DNA of 64,000 nt, taken from the NCBI GenBank assembly GCA_016110215.1, contig JADWQD010000011.1, positions 744,001 through 808,000 of the forward strand, written 5' to 3'. The translations under genes were made by a program, and so were the position numbers. Under the pieces are notes generated by a model that saw nothing but the letters and a program-made list of their open reading frames with translations, was not told the origin of the DNA and did not search any database. The DNA is from Capronia americana (lineage: Eukaryota > Ascomycota > Eurotiomycetes > Chaetothyriales > Herpotrichiellaceae). This document shows, in pieces, positions 22,568 to 33,255 of the stretch (its first letter is position 1; each line of letters begins with the position of its first letter).

Positions 22568-23454
22568 CTTTGCCTCGCCGGGGCTTGAGAACCATTGAAC
22601 CAGCGGTGATGAAAGCGGAGCGAAAGCAAGAGATCACAAGCAATCGCCGCAGGACGCGAAACCCATCAACGCGCAGCGCGATCATGGAGCAATCTGTATT
22701 ATGTAAGCTACCCCACGTGCGCACTATGCCTAAAACGGCAAATGCGCGCTGTTTGACTCGGCATCTAAAACTGAAACTGAAATTGCTCTGACCTCAAGAT
22801 GAGGTTGTTACAAATTCTTGACGCTCAGAGAAGACGCGCTCGCATACATCAGTGATGCTATACTGTCCCGGACAATGTGGATCTATGTGCGTCTGCGTCG
22901 GTGGCAGCAGGACGCCTGATTCCTGATTCCACAATCAATCTTCCATTGCTACTTTACATCCACAATGCAGCTCAAATTGCTCTGTTTCTTTGGCATCGGC
23001 TGCGGCGAAGGCCACATTCAGGTTGGCTAATAAACGAATCACGTGACAGTATCCCCCCTCTGGTGGTCCTTACGGCCGCTTATGATCCGCTCTGGATGTC
23101 ACCAAGATGAAAATGTACAGACATCCGATACGGAGCTGGGTCCTCATGTCTTCTCTCACCCATCAGGATGCCATCTTAGCGTATTTATGACTAATTGAGC
23201 CAGCAGCTAACAATGAGCCTCCCCTCCGATCTTTTTGCTTCTCAGGCATTCAGGCCCCCCTGGCGCAGCTGCTTTGGTGGACCCATGGGATTTTCCTGGG
23301 ACGTTGCGAGGTTCTGGTTTCAGGCCGCTACGGATGGCCCCGGGGCAATCCCTATATAACTCCCAGGTATCAGCAGTGAGTTCTCGCATACAGTCTGGCA
23401 CACCAGCTCACCTTACACCATTCAGACAGAGTCAGCCCCTCCAGAGATCCGGCA
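22568..23454. promoter_or_regulatory. Divergent intergenic region (SMC3 / glycosyltransferase-like gene)
   Basis: 887 bp between divergent starts. I see promoter-length sequence without a gene; a TATATAA-like box (CCTATATAAC at about 23350) lies 100 bp upstream of the plus-strand ATG at 23455. Confidence 0.45.
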
Positions 23455-24714
23455 ATGGGGTCCACTCCGAAGTTCAACATCCCGGAGGAATTCCAGGACC
23501 AACTCCTCCACATCCAACCGGATGACACACGTACCAATGAAGAGATTCTGGCTGCTCTGGAGCAGTACACACCGATCAAATCCGAAAAGAACATCTGGGC
23601 CTTCTGGGACAAGGGCATTCGAAATATGCCGGCCTGGTGCCAACGCAACGTCGTCGACTGGGTCAGAATATGTGGACCTACGTGGACTGTTCGTATCCTC
23701 GACGCTGTCCCAGGCTCACCCACAAACGCCCTCAAATACATCCCTGCCGATCTCCTTCCCGCAGCATTCGTCAAGGGAACCATGACCGGAGTATACACCG
23801 GACCCCACAGCTCGGACTTCCTACGTGGAGCATGTCTGTACTCGCACGGCGGCGTCTACATGGACACTGGGAACATCCTGATCCGCGACCTCGACCGGGT
23901 GTGTTGGAATCAGCTTTCCGACCCAAATTCCCCATATGAGGTGTGCGTGCCTATCATGTATGCGACCGTCATGGCCAATCACTTCGTCGCAAGTCGCAAA
24001 GGTGATCCGTTCATCAAGTGCTGGTGAGCACAGGCGCTGGCCAATCCAGGAAAGTCGTCCACACTGACAATGACTCCCAGGCACGACCTCTTCATCCATC
24101 TGTGGAAAGACCGCCAGAACCACGAAGGCCTCCTTCACCACCCGTTGCTGGCCTTCGCCTTGACTCTTACCTTTGAAGCGTCTCAGCAAGCAAACTTCAA
24201 ATGGGATTTCAAGGTCGAACCCCAGACCGTGATGGAGTACATCAGCCAGGTACTCTCATGGCAGCGGCTCTGCATGCTCGAAGACGCGCGGGACGGCTTC
24301 AACGCGACGCAATACTGGTTGAACAAGGTCCTCGTCTACGACTCCCTGCAGGAAAACTGGGCCGCGGAAGCAACCATCGGATTCGGCGGGCCGGTACTCT
24401 TCAACGCGCTGGCCACCAGGCTCGACGCGCCGGAGGACTCGGACGAATACAAGACAGCGTACAAGCTCGTGTGGAGACTGTTAACAGGGTCGACGCTGCA
24501 GAAGATCACACATGGCAAAAACCTGACGCAGACCCCCGCTGCTGGGGTGCTTTGGGAGGAGCCCGGAAATCAAGACAGGGATCACGAGCCAGGGACTTTC
24601 GCCGAGCTATTCAGGTACGGGACAGTGCACTTTCGGCAGACTAGAGAGAGCATCCGTTACGTGAAGGCCGAGAAGCCTGCGACAACGCTCAAAAAGGGGT
24701 TACTGGAGCCTTAG
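23455..24714 (+). CDS. Capsule-polysaccharide-synthesis-type glycosyltransferase-like protein
   Basis: Two exons (23455-24023, 24081-24714; intron 57 nt) give 400 aa. The central region matches the Caps_synth/GT32-like fold: NIWAFWDKGIRNMPAWCQRN, WTVRILDAVPGSP, DFLRGACLYSHGG, then VYMDTGNILIRDLD. This resembles the DxD neighbourhood of sugar-nucleotide transferases, but the acidic triad reads D-T-G. Many filamentous fungi carry such cytosolic or Golgi proteins with undefined acceptors. No signal peptide or transmembrane segment is seen at the N-terminus, unusual for a Golgi GT32. The splice restores KCWHDLFIHLW. The gene lies upstream of and parallel to an FSP1-like reductase. Confidence 0.78.
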
Positions 24715-25092
24715 GGACCAAAGAAGGACAACGAGCAGGGCATACTGCGGGTTGGCAATCGAAGAGCACTCCTTACCGAGTATTTCACATGTGAGTTCCT
24801 GTGTGTTTATGCCTACCCAGGCAGCAGCGTAACATAACTATTTGCAGCGCCGCCCAGGCCGACATCGGCTTCATCCTCGCCCTGCACACCCCGGACCGAC
24901 CACGGGCCCGAACCTGTCGGAATTACGGATTACCACCGGGAGTGTTTGGCGTTCCCCACTTGAATGGTCTTGCTTGTGTACTATGTACCTCGTACCAAGC
25001 GACATTTTTATCAGATAAGATCTCCATCTCGCCCCTTGTCCGTGTATGTTGCCTGCCCACGTCGTTTGCTGCCCCTTCTCTCTTTGTGCAGA
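24715..25092. promoter_or_regulatory. Short intergenic region ahead of the FSP1-like gene
   Basis: 378 bp hold the terminator of the upstream gene and the leader of the next. A TTTGTGCAG acceptor-like sequence sits directly before ATG 25093, so a 5' UTR intron is possible. Confidence 0.4.
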
Positions 25093-26631
25093 ATGTTCCC
25101 AAAATTCCTTCTCATCCTCCGCCTCCTCGGATTCACCTTCTCGCTCATCACACAGAGACTGTCTCTCGTCCTCTCGGCGAAGCTCCACCGCCTCACATAC
25201 CGCGGCGTGGGCCCCAACCCCAAGAACATCGTCATCATAGGCGGCTCCTTCGGGGGCTATTTCCTAGCCAAGCGGCTCGCCGAGTCTCTCCCCAGTGGGT
25301 ATCGCGTCGTGTTGATCGAGAGACACACGCACTACCAATTCACGTGGAATTTCCCCCGCAGCACGGTCGTGCCGGGCCAGGAAGGCAAGGCTTTCATCCC
25401 GTACCCAGACAAGCCCAGCGACACGGCGGAGGGGTCCTTCGAGTTGAAGCGCGGCGTCGTCACCACGATCGACGACAATAAGGTAGTCTTGGCGACCGGT
25501 GAAGTGGTCGAGTATGCATACCTGGCCCTCGCGACGGGGAGCCGGCAACGATATCCCGCCGCTCTGCAGTCGGACGACAAGGCCGCGGGCGTGAGCTTCT
25601 TCGCCTCGCTCCAGGACCGGATCCAGCACGCAACCACGATCGTTGTGGTTGGTGGGGGTGCCGCCGGGGTCGAAGTCGCGGGGGACATTCGCAGCAAGTA
25701 TCCCCTCAAGGACGTCACGTTGGTGCACTCTCGCACGAGGTTGTTGAACAGTTTCGCGCCGGGTCTTGATGCGATCGCGAGGCCCGCGCTCGAGGAGCTA
25801 GGCGTGAAGCTGCATCTTGGGGAGCGCGTCGTCGGCGGGTTTGACCTCGAAGGACCCGGCGAGGTCGTCCTGAGTAGCGGCACGGTGTTGCATTGCGACA
25901 TGTTGGTAGGTTTAGTCGTTGGTCATTGGATGAGGGGGGAACCTTCACTTCACAGGGCGCGGTCCGAAGTCACCACTGCTGACGGCTGTCCATGGTAGAT
26001 TAAATGCACGGGCCAAACGCCCAACTCGGAGCTCCTGCGCTCCTTCTCGCCATCCAGCATCGCTCCCTCCGGCGCCATCATGGTCGAGCCGACACTCCAG
26101 ATCAAGATCAACAACGCGCCCTCGCCGACCATCTACGCCCTAGGCGATGTGATCGACCTGCCGGGTCCGAAGATGGGCCGCGCCGCCTCGATGCAGGGCT
26201 TCCTTGTCGCGGAGAACATTGTGCGCGCCATTCACGGGAAGAAGCTGAGGGCATATCTCCCCACGATGATCGATACGTCCATCGAATTGACACTGGGGCT
26301 GGTAAGTCCGGTTCCGATTCCGATTTTGATTCCGAGGTTGAGTTTCAAGCTTTGAGATTCAAGTTCCGAATCTCTTCGTCTTTCGCTCATGCTCCATGTG
26401 GCCTTCCCTCCCCTTGTAAAAAAAACAGACAAAGCTGACATGTACATACGCTATCCTTTTCGGGTGAACTAGACCAAGAACGTGACGTACATCAGCGACG
26501 GCACGACTGACGTGTCGTTCTCGAAGAAGATGACCGACCAATCCATGCATGCGGCGCAGGCATGGAAGCTGATGGATGCGAAACCGTTCGACGAGCCGGA
26601 TCATCGCGCGGTGGACAAGATTGGAGCTTGA
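25093..26631 (+). CDS. AIF/FSP1-like FAD-dependent NAD(P)H oxidoreductase
   Basis: Three exons (25093-25905, 25999-26301, 26473-26631; introns 93 and 171 nt) give 424 aa. It is a two-dinucleotide-binding flavoprotein of the AMID/FSP1 (AIFM2) group, which reduces quinones with NAD(P)H at membranes. The FAD site is IVIIGGSFGGYFLAKRL and the NAD(P)H site IVVVGGGAAGVEVAGDI. The second FAD-contact motif is TIYALGDVIDLPGPKMG. A hydrophobic N-terminal segment (FLLILRLLGFTFSLITQ) suggests membrane attachment in place of the myristoyl anchor of animal FSP1. The Cys residues of thioredoxin reductases are absent, as expected for this group. The last intron is long for this window but is in phase. Neighbouring genes are also redox or sugar enzymes. 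Confidence 0.87.
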
Positions 26632-26993
26632 AGGGGGGGCCGGGGGAGGGCTTCAAGACACAGGTAGGTAGGTATAGAGAGCGGACATGATGTGTCGTGC
26701 GTGGATCTAGTGGGATCCAAGACACAGGTAGAGCAGATATGATCTATCGTGCGCGGATTAGCGGGATATTCGGTCTAAGTATGCTCTGCGATGAGGGACG
26801 TCTGATTCTCACGCCGCGGATAGGAAGGGCGGGACAGGCCTGGACAGGTCAGGACGGTGTGTAACCATACCTACTCTTCAAGGTTTAATAACAATAATAA
26901 TGCATAATACACGCATAGGTCACAAGGGCCAGAGCAGCCTGGCTGTCTACCGTAGATCCATTTGATGCTAGCCAGAAATATTGCTGCCGTCTA
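26632..26993. other. Convergent intergenic region with duplicated 3' sequence
   Basis: 3'-to-3' interval of 362 bp between the FSP1-like gene and the monooxygenase. It is dominated by the duplication listed separately; nothing codes. Confidence 0.5.
26655..26770. repeat. Imperfect tandem duplication in a 3' flank
   Basis: CAAGACACAGGTAG begins a first copy at 26655 and a second at 26719 (written CCAAGACACAGG). Each continues with a TATGAT/CATGAT...TCGTGCG.GGAT..AG.GGGAT block. The copies differ by small indels. Confidence 0.75.
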
Positions 26994-28578
26994 TCACGTC
27001 GCTGCCTCCGGCGTGCTCAACACTGCCGGCCTTAAACTGATCCTATACTTGACTAGCTCTGGATCCTCATACTCTGCCATCCACATCGGATCCATTGTGA
27101 TTTCCCATTGCTTCATCCGACTGACCAGCTGGGCCTGCGGGTCTTGCAACGCTTCATACTGCAGAGCTATCAGTTAGGGAGGCGCGGTGACTTGCGAAAA
27201 CAAGACCTGAGGGCGAGCGAGGGTAGGTATTGCGCGAGGGATAGAATAGGCGAACAGGGAAGTGCGAGCAAGGAACGGGGCACTACAGAGGCAAGCACTC
27301 ACCATCCTAGCGTCGGCTTCCTTCTTCTCCGGCGTCGCCATGGCGAGCCATTGCTCCATCTTGTGTTCCCTGGCGACATCGTCAATCACCCATATGCCCA
27401 AGGGATCGTCGCTGTAGCCGCCCAGCTGCGCCATGCGTTTGTTTTCGATCGAGAATTCATTCGTGAAGGTGAGCCATTTCTCGCGGCGGCGCTGGGCCCA
27501 CGTGTCGAGCAGAGTCTCAGGGGCTCTGCCGTTGATGACGGCGCCGAGTGCACGGCCGAGGGGCCCCGCGTCCAGGAGACCTGTTGTCAGGCCGAGGCCA
27601 CCGATGGGATTGTTGCTCTGCCTCCGTCAGTCCATTCATCAAGCTACGGTTGACGTTACACGACGTGAGGAAAGGACTCACATGGGCAGCATCCCCGGCT
27701 AGTAGGATCCTTCCGAGCCTGAATGTCTGGGCACACCTCTGATGCGGCTTGTACTTGTTCAGCTGCACTAGCTCGTACTCGGCCGGCCACACAGGGAAGA
27801 TGTGTTTGTAGTGCTCGTCCAACTCTGCTCTGATCTCCTCGTTCGTCAAGCCAGCCCGGACTCCAAAAGCAACGCGCCAGAGACCCGTATCGTCAAGGAT
27901 GGTCACAACCGCCCAGTGGACCGGATCCAGAACAATGTTCGCGGTGTTGAAACCATGTTTGAAGAAGTCAAAGCGTATGTTCGTGGCGACGAAGTCCTCC
28001 TTCGGCCAGGAGAAGCCCTCAAACGCAATGTTGGAGAGTTTCCGCACTGACGAGCCGGCGCCGTCGCAGCCCAGCAGCCAGTCGCAGTTGTACTGGGTCT
28101 CTTCACCCGTGGTCGGATTGACGGCCAGCAAGGAGACGGTATTCTGTTTCTCATCTTGCGAGATCTCAACGACCTTCTGATTGAAGCGTACTTCCGAGTT
28201 ATATTTTGTCGTAAGGTGCCGGAGGAGGATATCAGCCAGTCTAGGCTGCGGACAGTTGATACCAGAAGGGAATAAGCTGCCTCCTTCCTTCTTCTCCACG
28301 TAGGCGACTTTCTTGCCTTTGATCCAGAATGACACAACGTCATTGATTACGGATTCCTTCCTGACGTCCTCCAAGGTCCCCGTCTCGAGCAGTTCGGCTT
28401 GCGCGCATGGCTGATATGAGGCCGCCCGCGGAGACTGGTCTACTTGATGATTTCTCTCGAGTACGAGGACCCGCACGCCCAGCCGTGCGAGATTTGTCGC
28501 CGCGGTCAGTCCGACAGGGCCGGCACCAACAATGATGACACGGTGGTGTTCGGATTTTGCAGGACCTATTGAGCCCAT
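26994..28578 (-). CDS. FAD-dependent aromatic monooxygenase (PHBH/phenol hydroxylase type)
   Basis: Three exons (28578-27682, 27617-27303, 27158-26994; introns 64 and 144 nt) give 458 aa. It should hydroxylate an aromatic or polyketide-like substrate using FAD, NAD(P)H and O2. The signatures of the group are present: VIIVGAGPVGLTAATNLAR near the N-terminus, LLGCDGAGSSVRKL (DG motif) and RILLAGDAAHSNNPIGGLG (GD motif, split by the first intron). The protein lacks the C-terminal thioredoxin-like domain of true phenol hydroxylases, so it is closer to salicylate/PHBH-sized enzymes. It is divergent from an SDR with a 542-bp shared upstream region, which suggests joint regulation. Substrate unknown. 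Confidence 0.88.
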
Positions 28579-29120
28579 CTTTGGATATGCACAGATTTGA
28601 TAGGCGAGGTCAAAGACTCGATGTGAGCCTGGTACGTTGCGCGAACCCACCATATGTGTACCCATCCACCCATCGTGCCATCGCAGCCGTGTTCTCCAAG
28701 ACCCCACAAACTCTTTCCCCACACATTCAGCAGTGACCGTCGATTGACGAGGCCGGTTCTGGGCATTGCCGACCAGATGATGGGAAACGGCAAATGTACC
28801 TACTCCACCTTGGTAATGGTTGCATGCTTGAACATGTGGGGGACGGCCAACCGTCCGTATGAAAATGCTGGTTCCCGACTTCACCTAAAACCTTGTGTAA
28901 GAGGCATCGACCGGTGCCGATTCCAAACCTATCCTGTCAATAAGCAGATATCAGCATCAGGGATCAAACAGCGCTGACGCCCAGACTTGATCATTGATCA
29001 GACATAAGACTTGAGACATCAAACTTCAGCCTTAAGACTTGAAGCTTCGGACCTCATATTTAAACCACCAGACCTCAGACCTTAGAGTGAGACTCAGACT
29101 CAGGCTCAGACTCGGACATC
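28579..29120. promoter_or_regulatory. Shared upstream region of the monooxygenase/SDR pair
   Basis: 542 bp between divergent starts. Close to the SDR start it contains repeated GACTTGAGAC/CCTCAGAC-like elements from about 28985, ending in a short CTCAGACT array. No gene is seen. Confidence 0.5.
29091..29117. repeat. CTCAGA(CT/GG) short array in the SDR leader
   Basis: Three to four copies of a CTCAGACT-like octamer in tandem end 4 bp before the SDR ATG; they lie in the probable 5' UTR or proximal promoter. Confidence 0.6.
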
Positions 29121-30158
29121 ATGGGCGAAGCAAATCCGGACCCAATGGTCGAGAGATTTCTCGGGGATCAACACGACTGTCAACCTGCAACCGATCCGAG
29201 AACAAACAAAGAATTAGCTGCAGCCTTCAAGGACAAGAATGTCGTGATCGCCGGTGCCGGGCGAGGAATTGGGAGAGCCACGGCCGAATTCTTCGCTCAC
29301 ACGAATGCCAAATCACTCAGTCTAATGGCCCTGGAACTCGACGAAGTCGACGAGACAGCCAGTCTATGCAAGAAGATCAACCCAAATCTGCTGACCAAGA
29401 CCGCGGCATTCGATGTCAAGGACTATGCCAAGGTCGAACAGTTCATCAACGAGGCGGACAAAGAATTCGGGAAAATCGACGTGGTGTTCGCTAACGCAGG
29501 TCGACCACCGCAGTGGCTCGCAACCTGGGAGTCCGATCCTGGGGTGTGGTGGGATACTCTAGCGGTGTCGCTGCAAGGAGCGTTCAACTTCGCTCGAGCT
29601 GCGCTCCCGATCATGCGCAGGGAGAACGGTGGGAGCATCGTGTTTACCTCCAGCGCCGGCGCGCATGTGAGCAACGGCATGGGCAGCTACGCCCTTGGGA
29701 AGCTGGGCCTAGTGCGGCTGGCCGAGATCCTGCACCACGAGAACAAGGACGCGAATATCAGGACGTTTGCCATCCATCCAGGCGCCATCCCGACCCGATT
29801 CTTCCACGACTTCAAAGACGCGGCCGAGGGAAACATCAAGGAAAACAGCTATGTCTCCAAATCACTTCCCGGTGAGGAGAAGTCAGCGTCCACGGCGGTC
29901 GGCTTCTTCAAGGACGTTACGTGGGACACACCGCAGATGCCGGCCGGGTATGTAGTATTGCTTTCGAGTGGGAAGATGGACTTCCTCTCCGGCAGGTACG
30001 TTGATTGTTCGAGGAAGGTGGAATCGTACGAAGCGGAGGAGCAGAAAATCGTCAAGAACGACCTCCACCGAGTCAAGTTGGTGGTTGACACGGACACCAA
30101 CTGGTTCATTCCTCCGGCAAAGGAAGAACAGCAATTCTACGGAGGGCGTCGACCGTGA
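29121..30158 (+). CDS. Short-chain dehydrogenase/reductase
   Basis: A single exon encodes 345 aa, longer than the usual 250-280 because of about 40 extra residues at each end. It is a classical SDR that oxidises or reduces a hydroxyl/keto group with NAD(P). The cofactor motif is NVVIAGAGRGIGRA, the structural motif VVFANAGRPP, the catalytic Ser in IVFTSSAGAHVS, and the YxxxK pair in GSYALGKLG. Post-active-site FAIHPGAIPTRFF is typical. It has no signal peptide. The divergent monooxygenase suggests a two-step conversion, for example hydroxylation then dehydrogenation, but this is inference from position only. Confidence 0.9.
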   Translation: MGEANPDPMVERFLGDQHDCQPATDPRTNKELAAAFKDKNVVIAGAGRGIGRATAEFFAHTNAKSLSLMALELDEVDETASLCKKINPNLLTKTAAFDVKDYAKVEQFINEADKEFGKIDVVFANAGRPPQWLATWESDPGVWWDTLAVSLQGAFNFARAALPIMRRENGGSIVFTSSAGAHVSNGMGSYALGKLGLVRLAEILHHENKDANIRTFAIHPGAIPTRFFHDFKDAAEGNIKENSYVSKSLPGEEKSASTAVGFFKDVTWDTPQMPAGYVVLLSSGKMDFLSGRYVDCSRKVESYEAEEQKIVKNDLHRVKLVVDTDTNWFIPPAKEEQQFYGGRRP

Positions 30159-30483
30159 TTTGCAAGAGAGGAACCATGACTACCAAAGCTGTCCAGAGTG
30201 CGAATTCATGGGTGAGCGAGATGTGAATGTGAAGAGAGGCCGGCAGCAAAACGAGATTCGGGCAGCGCGGAGAAGGACGTTGTGGTTCACCGTAGCTTAT
30301 CTAAGCATCGCTGTCGAGGCGAAATGACGTTCAAATGACTCGCACCAAAGCCCACAGGTTTTCGTGGCGACAGTGAACAAAATCAATAAAAGTCCTCGAA
30401 TATTCCACGGCACTCGTCCCGTCTATGTAATAGTCCGTGCAGTTATTCTGACAGTGCAGCATCACACAATCACAGACGACAAT
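30159..30483. other. Intergenic region upstream of RIO1
   Basis: 325 bp hold the SDR 3' flank and the RIO1 leader; no gene. The RIO1 frame stays open upstream to 30364 but only from a GTG codon. Confidence 0.4.
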
Positions 30484-32301
30484 ATGTCGGCTGCACCACC
30501 CAGAGGGATCGCGGACGGCCTGGCTCCACCGCACACTTACATCCCCAATCAAGGCTACGTGCACGACGATGTAGCGCCACCTCGACGGAGAATAACCCTC
30601 GGGCAGTTCATTCAAGACGATGAAGGCTTGGGCGATGACGATGATGATGGCGACTTGGATGTCAACGGCGGCGATGAAGATGCGGAAGACAGCCACCACC
30701 AAGATATACCCAGCGAGGACCTCCTCGACCCGGAAGACCTCGCAGCATCAAACCCCGCTGATCTCACCAAATCGTACAACCGCCTCCGCCGTCTCGAAGA
30801 CGCCACTTCAAACCCCAGTGTCCCAGCATGGCAGTATCCCAAGGCAAACCCGCAGCAGAGGTCGTTGAAACAGGACCAGCTCGACCTCCGGCATGATGTC
30901 AAAAACATGAGACTCACCGAGGACGACCTCCTGTCCGGCGGAGGCGAAGGGGGAGGAGCACATGGCGGCCGCCGCGATCGCGACAAGAGCGAGCGCGCAA
31001 CGGCGGAGCAAGTCCTTGACCCGAAAACGCGGCTGATTCTCTTCCAAATGATCCAAAAGGGCATCGTGTCGGAGATCTACGGGACGATATCGACGGGCAA
31101 GGAAGCGAACGTCTACCACGCGGTCTCTATCCCTGAGGACGCCGCGCAGGATGACATCCACGTCGCCATCAAGGTCTACAAGACCTCGATCTTGGTCTTC
31201 AAGGACCGCGAGAAGTATGTGACGGGTGAATTCCGCTTCCGCAAGGGCTTCCGCAGCGGCGACAACAGAGCGATGGTGAAGCTGTGGGCGGAAAAAGAAA
31301 TGCGCAATCTGAAACGAATCCACGCCGCGGGCATCCCCTGTCCCGAACCGCTGTACCTGAGGAGGCACGTCCTGGGGATGAGTTTCATCGGGAACGGCAA
31401 GAAGGGCAAAGCCGCCCCGCGGCTCAAGGACGTCGAGTTCGAAGACGACGGGGCCGCGGACGCGAAGTGGCGAGCCGTCTACGTCGATGTCTTGGCCTAC
31501 ATGAGGATCATGCTGCAGGTGTGTAAGCTCGTGCACGCGGATCTGAGCGAGTACAACATACTGTACTTCGACAACACGACTTATATCATCGACGTGAGCC
31601 AGAGCGTCGAGGGCGACCACCCACGCAGCTTGGATTTTCTGCGCATGGACATCAAAAACGTGAATGACTTCTTCCGCCGGAAGGGCGTGAACACTCTCTC
31701 GGACCGGAGGACATACGACTTGATCACGCGCGCGGCGCCCGATCCCGACAGCCTTGCCATGGACGTCCTGCGCAGAGAGATCGACACCTCGATGGCGGAA
31801 CGGACAGACGAGGACCAGCAAGAAGACGAAGTCGACAACGAGGTCTTCCGCAAGCAATATATCCCGCAAACGCTGAATGAAGTCTACGACGCCGAGCGCG
31901 ACGCCACGACGATGCACCAACAGGGCCGAGACGCGCTCGTGTACAAGGACCTACTTGCGCCGCTGAAAGGAGAAAAACACGCAGCCGGGCAGCAAGATGG
32001 CGACGACGACAACGACGAGGGAGGCGCTCGTGTGGAGCCCGCAGCGGACTCCAACGACGATGATGACGATGACGACTCCAACTCGGACGCTTCGGGACGT
32101 TCTGACGTCGGCTCCGCGGACGAGAATGATTCCGAAGCCTCTTCGCCAGGTCGACCTCGCGGGAAGAGATTCCAAGACAAGGAGGAGAAGAAGGCGCACA
32201 AGGAGAAAGTCAAGGCAGAGAAACGCGAGAAGAGAGCAACCAAAATACCCAAGGCCGCGAAGAAGAGACTGGTCAAGGAATCAGCGAGGCGGAAGCGGTG
32301 A
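30484..32301 (+). CDS. rio1: Serine/threonine-protein kinase/ATPase RIO1
   Basis: A single exon encodes 605 aa from the ATG in CAATATGTCGG. RIO1 is an atypical kinase/ATPase needed for the last steps of 40S ribosomal subunit maturation. An acidic N-terminus (DDDDDGDLDVNGGDEDAED) precedes the RIO domain. The P-loop is GTISTGKEANVYHA, the catalytic Lys is in HVAIKVYKTS, and the catalytic loop reads HADLSEYNILY. The metal-binding Asp is in YIIDVSQSVEGDHPRSLDF, with the RIO1-specific DIKNVNDFFRRKGV after it. The C-terminus is a very acidic then lysine-rich tail (KKAHKEKVKAEKREKR), as in fungal RIO1. All catalytic residues are present. Confidence 0.95.
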   Translation: MSAAPPRGIADGLAPPHTYIPNQGYVHDDVAPPRRRITLGQFIQDDEGLGDDDDDGDLDVNGGDEDAEDSHHQDIPSEDLLDPEDLAASNPADLTKSYNRLRRLEDATSNPSVPAWQYPKANPQQRSLKQDQLDLRHDVKNMRLTEDDLLSGGGEGGGAHGGRRDRDKSERATAEQVLDPKTRLILFQMIQKGIVSEIYGTISTGKEANVYHAVSIPEDAAQDDIHVAIKVYKTSILVFKDREKYVTGEFRFRKGFRSGDNRAMVKLWAEKEMRNLKRIHAAGIPCPEPLYLRRHVLGMSFIGNGKKGKAAPRLKDVEFEDDGAADAKWRAVYVDVLAYMRIMLQVCKLVHADLSEYNILYFDNTTYIIDVSQSVEGDHPRSLDFLRMDIKNVNDFFRRKGVNTLSDRRTYDLITRAAPDPDSLAMDVLRREIDTSMAERTDEDQQEDEVDNEVFRKQYIPQTLNEVYDAERDATTMHQQGRDALVYKDLLAPLKGEKHAAGQQDGDDDNDEGGARVEPAADSNDDDDDDDSNSDASGRSDVGSADENDSEASSPGRPRGKRFQDKEEKKAHKEKVKAEKREKRATKIPKAAKKRLVKESARRKR

Positions 32302-32979
32302 TCCATGTATGTACTGTGGCATGCGCCCATGGCTATTGTAGTAGTTAACGCAATTCTACATGTAGAGTCTTCCCTTAAAGGCACGATAAACACGAGAAGA
32401 CCTGTAACCACACCGTCGTTCCTGTATTCCCACTGGACCCGTCTTTCCACTTCCTCGAATAGCATAAGTGTACAAGAATGAAGCGTAGCCGTCATCATAC
32501 TGTACTGGGTACCGTGATTTAGACCTTTATTAGTACTGTACTGTGGTTCGAACCTTTTATCTACGCAGAAGGGGCTCATTCAAGGCGCTCACTCCGTTGG
32601 TTGGTTCTCCCGTGCAAGAAACGCGGCAAAGCATATCCGAGCGATCTTCTTTCCGCCATCACTGAAGCCGAATCTGGAGGCCATGAAGCATTGCAGCTGC
32701 TGAACTTCGTACTCCGTAAACAGACTTCTACACTATTCTCGTCAAATACGGACACGGCAGATTAGATCCAAAACTGTGTGTTGCCCGTACTTTAACTGGT
32801 AGGTTGTATGAACAAGTGAGGGAGAATCAAGATCTCCTTTAGATATCTTAGGTCAAGACCCAGTGCAATACAAACCACGACTGGCACGGTTCAGTCAACA
32901 CCCGCAATCACAATCACAACCTGCCCGACCCCCCGAAATAGATTCAAAATATCATTCCAGAAGAAACAATCCGCGAACC
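32302..32979. other. Intergenic region, no gene seen
   Basis: 678 bp of moderately AT-rich sequence between RIO1 and the small membrane protein gene. A CAATCACAATCACAA-type run sits near 32900. No coding sequence is supported. Confidence 0.45.
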
Positions 32980-33255
32980 ATGCATCCAACGTCTTCTAGA
33001 CTGCAAAATGTGGTCTCGCCTCACGGAGCTCGTGGTCCACTGTGAGTCCTCCGCAACCGGCTCTCAGAAATTCCTAGGTTGAATGATCTCTGCTGATGCC
33101 AACTCAAATATCCCAGACGATCGCAGTGGCGAGTTCTGGCCGCAATAACGGGGGCCGGGGTCGTACTTTACTTCCTCCGATATGGCCCCATTCTCAAAGC
33201 GGAGAGGGAAGACGAAAAGAGGGTGAGGGTGCGTCAAGAGGAGATTTCATGGTGA
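32980..33255 (+). CDS. Probable single-pass membrane microprotein
   Basis: Exon 1 is 32980-33041 (MHPTSSRLQNVVSPHGARGP) with a GTGAGT donor; exon 2 is 33117-33255 after a TATCCCAG acceptor (intron 75 nt). The product is 66 aa. Exon 2 encodes a basic residue, then WRVLAAITGAGVVLYFLRYG, a clean transmembrane helix, then a charged tail (KAEREDEKRVRVRQEE). The layout of a short basic N-terminus, one helix and a charged tail resembles small mitochondrial inner-membrane or ER proteins of fungi. The 3' end is uncertain: a GTGAGG donor at 33223 and a CTTGTAG acceptor ending at 33347 would splice in phase to a third exon to 33593, giving 137 aa. I recognise no family. Confidence 0.5.
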
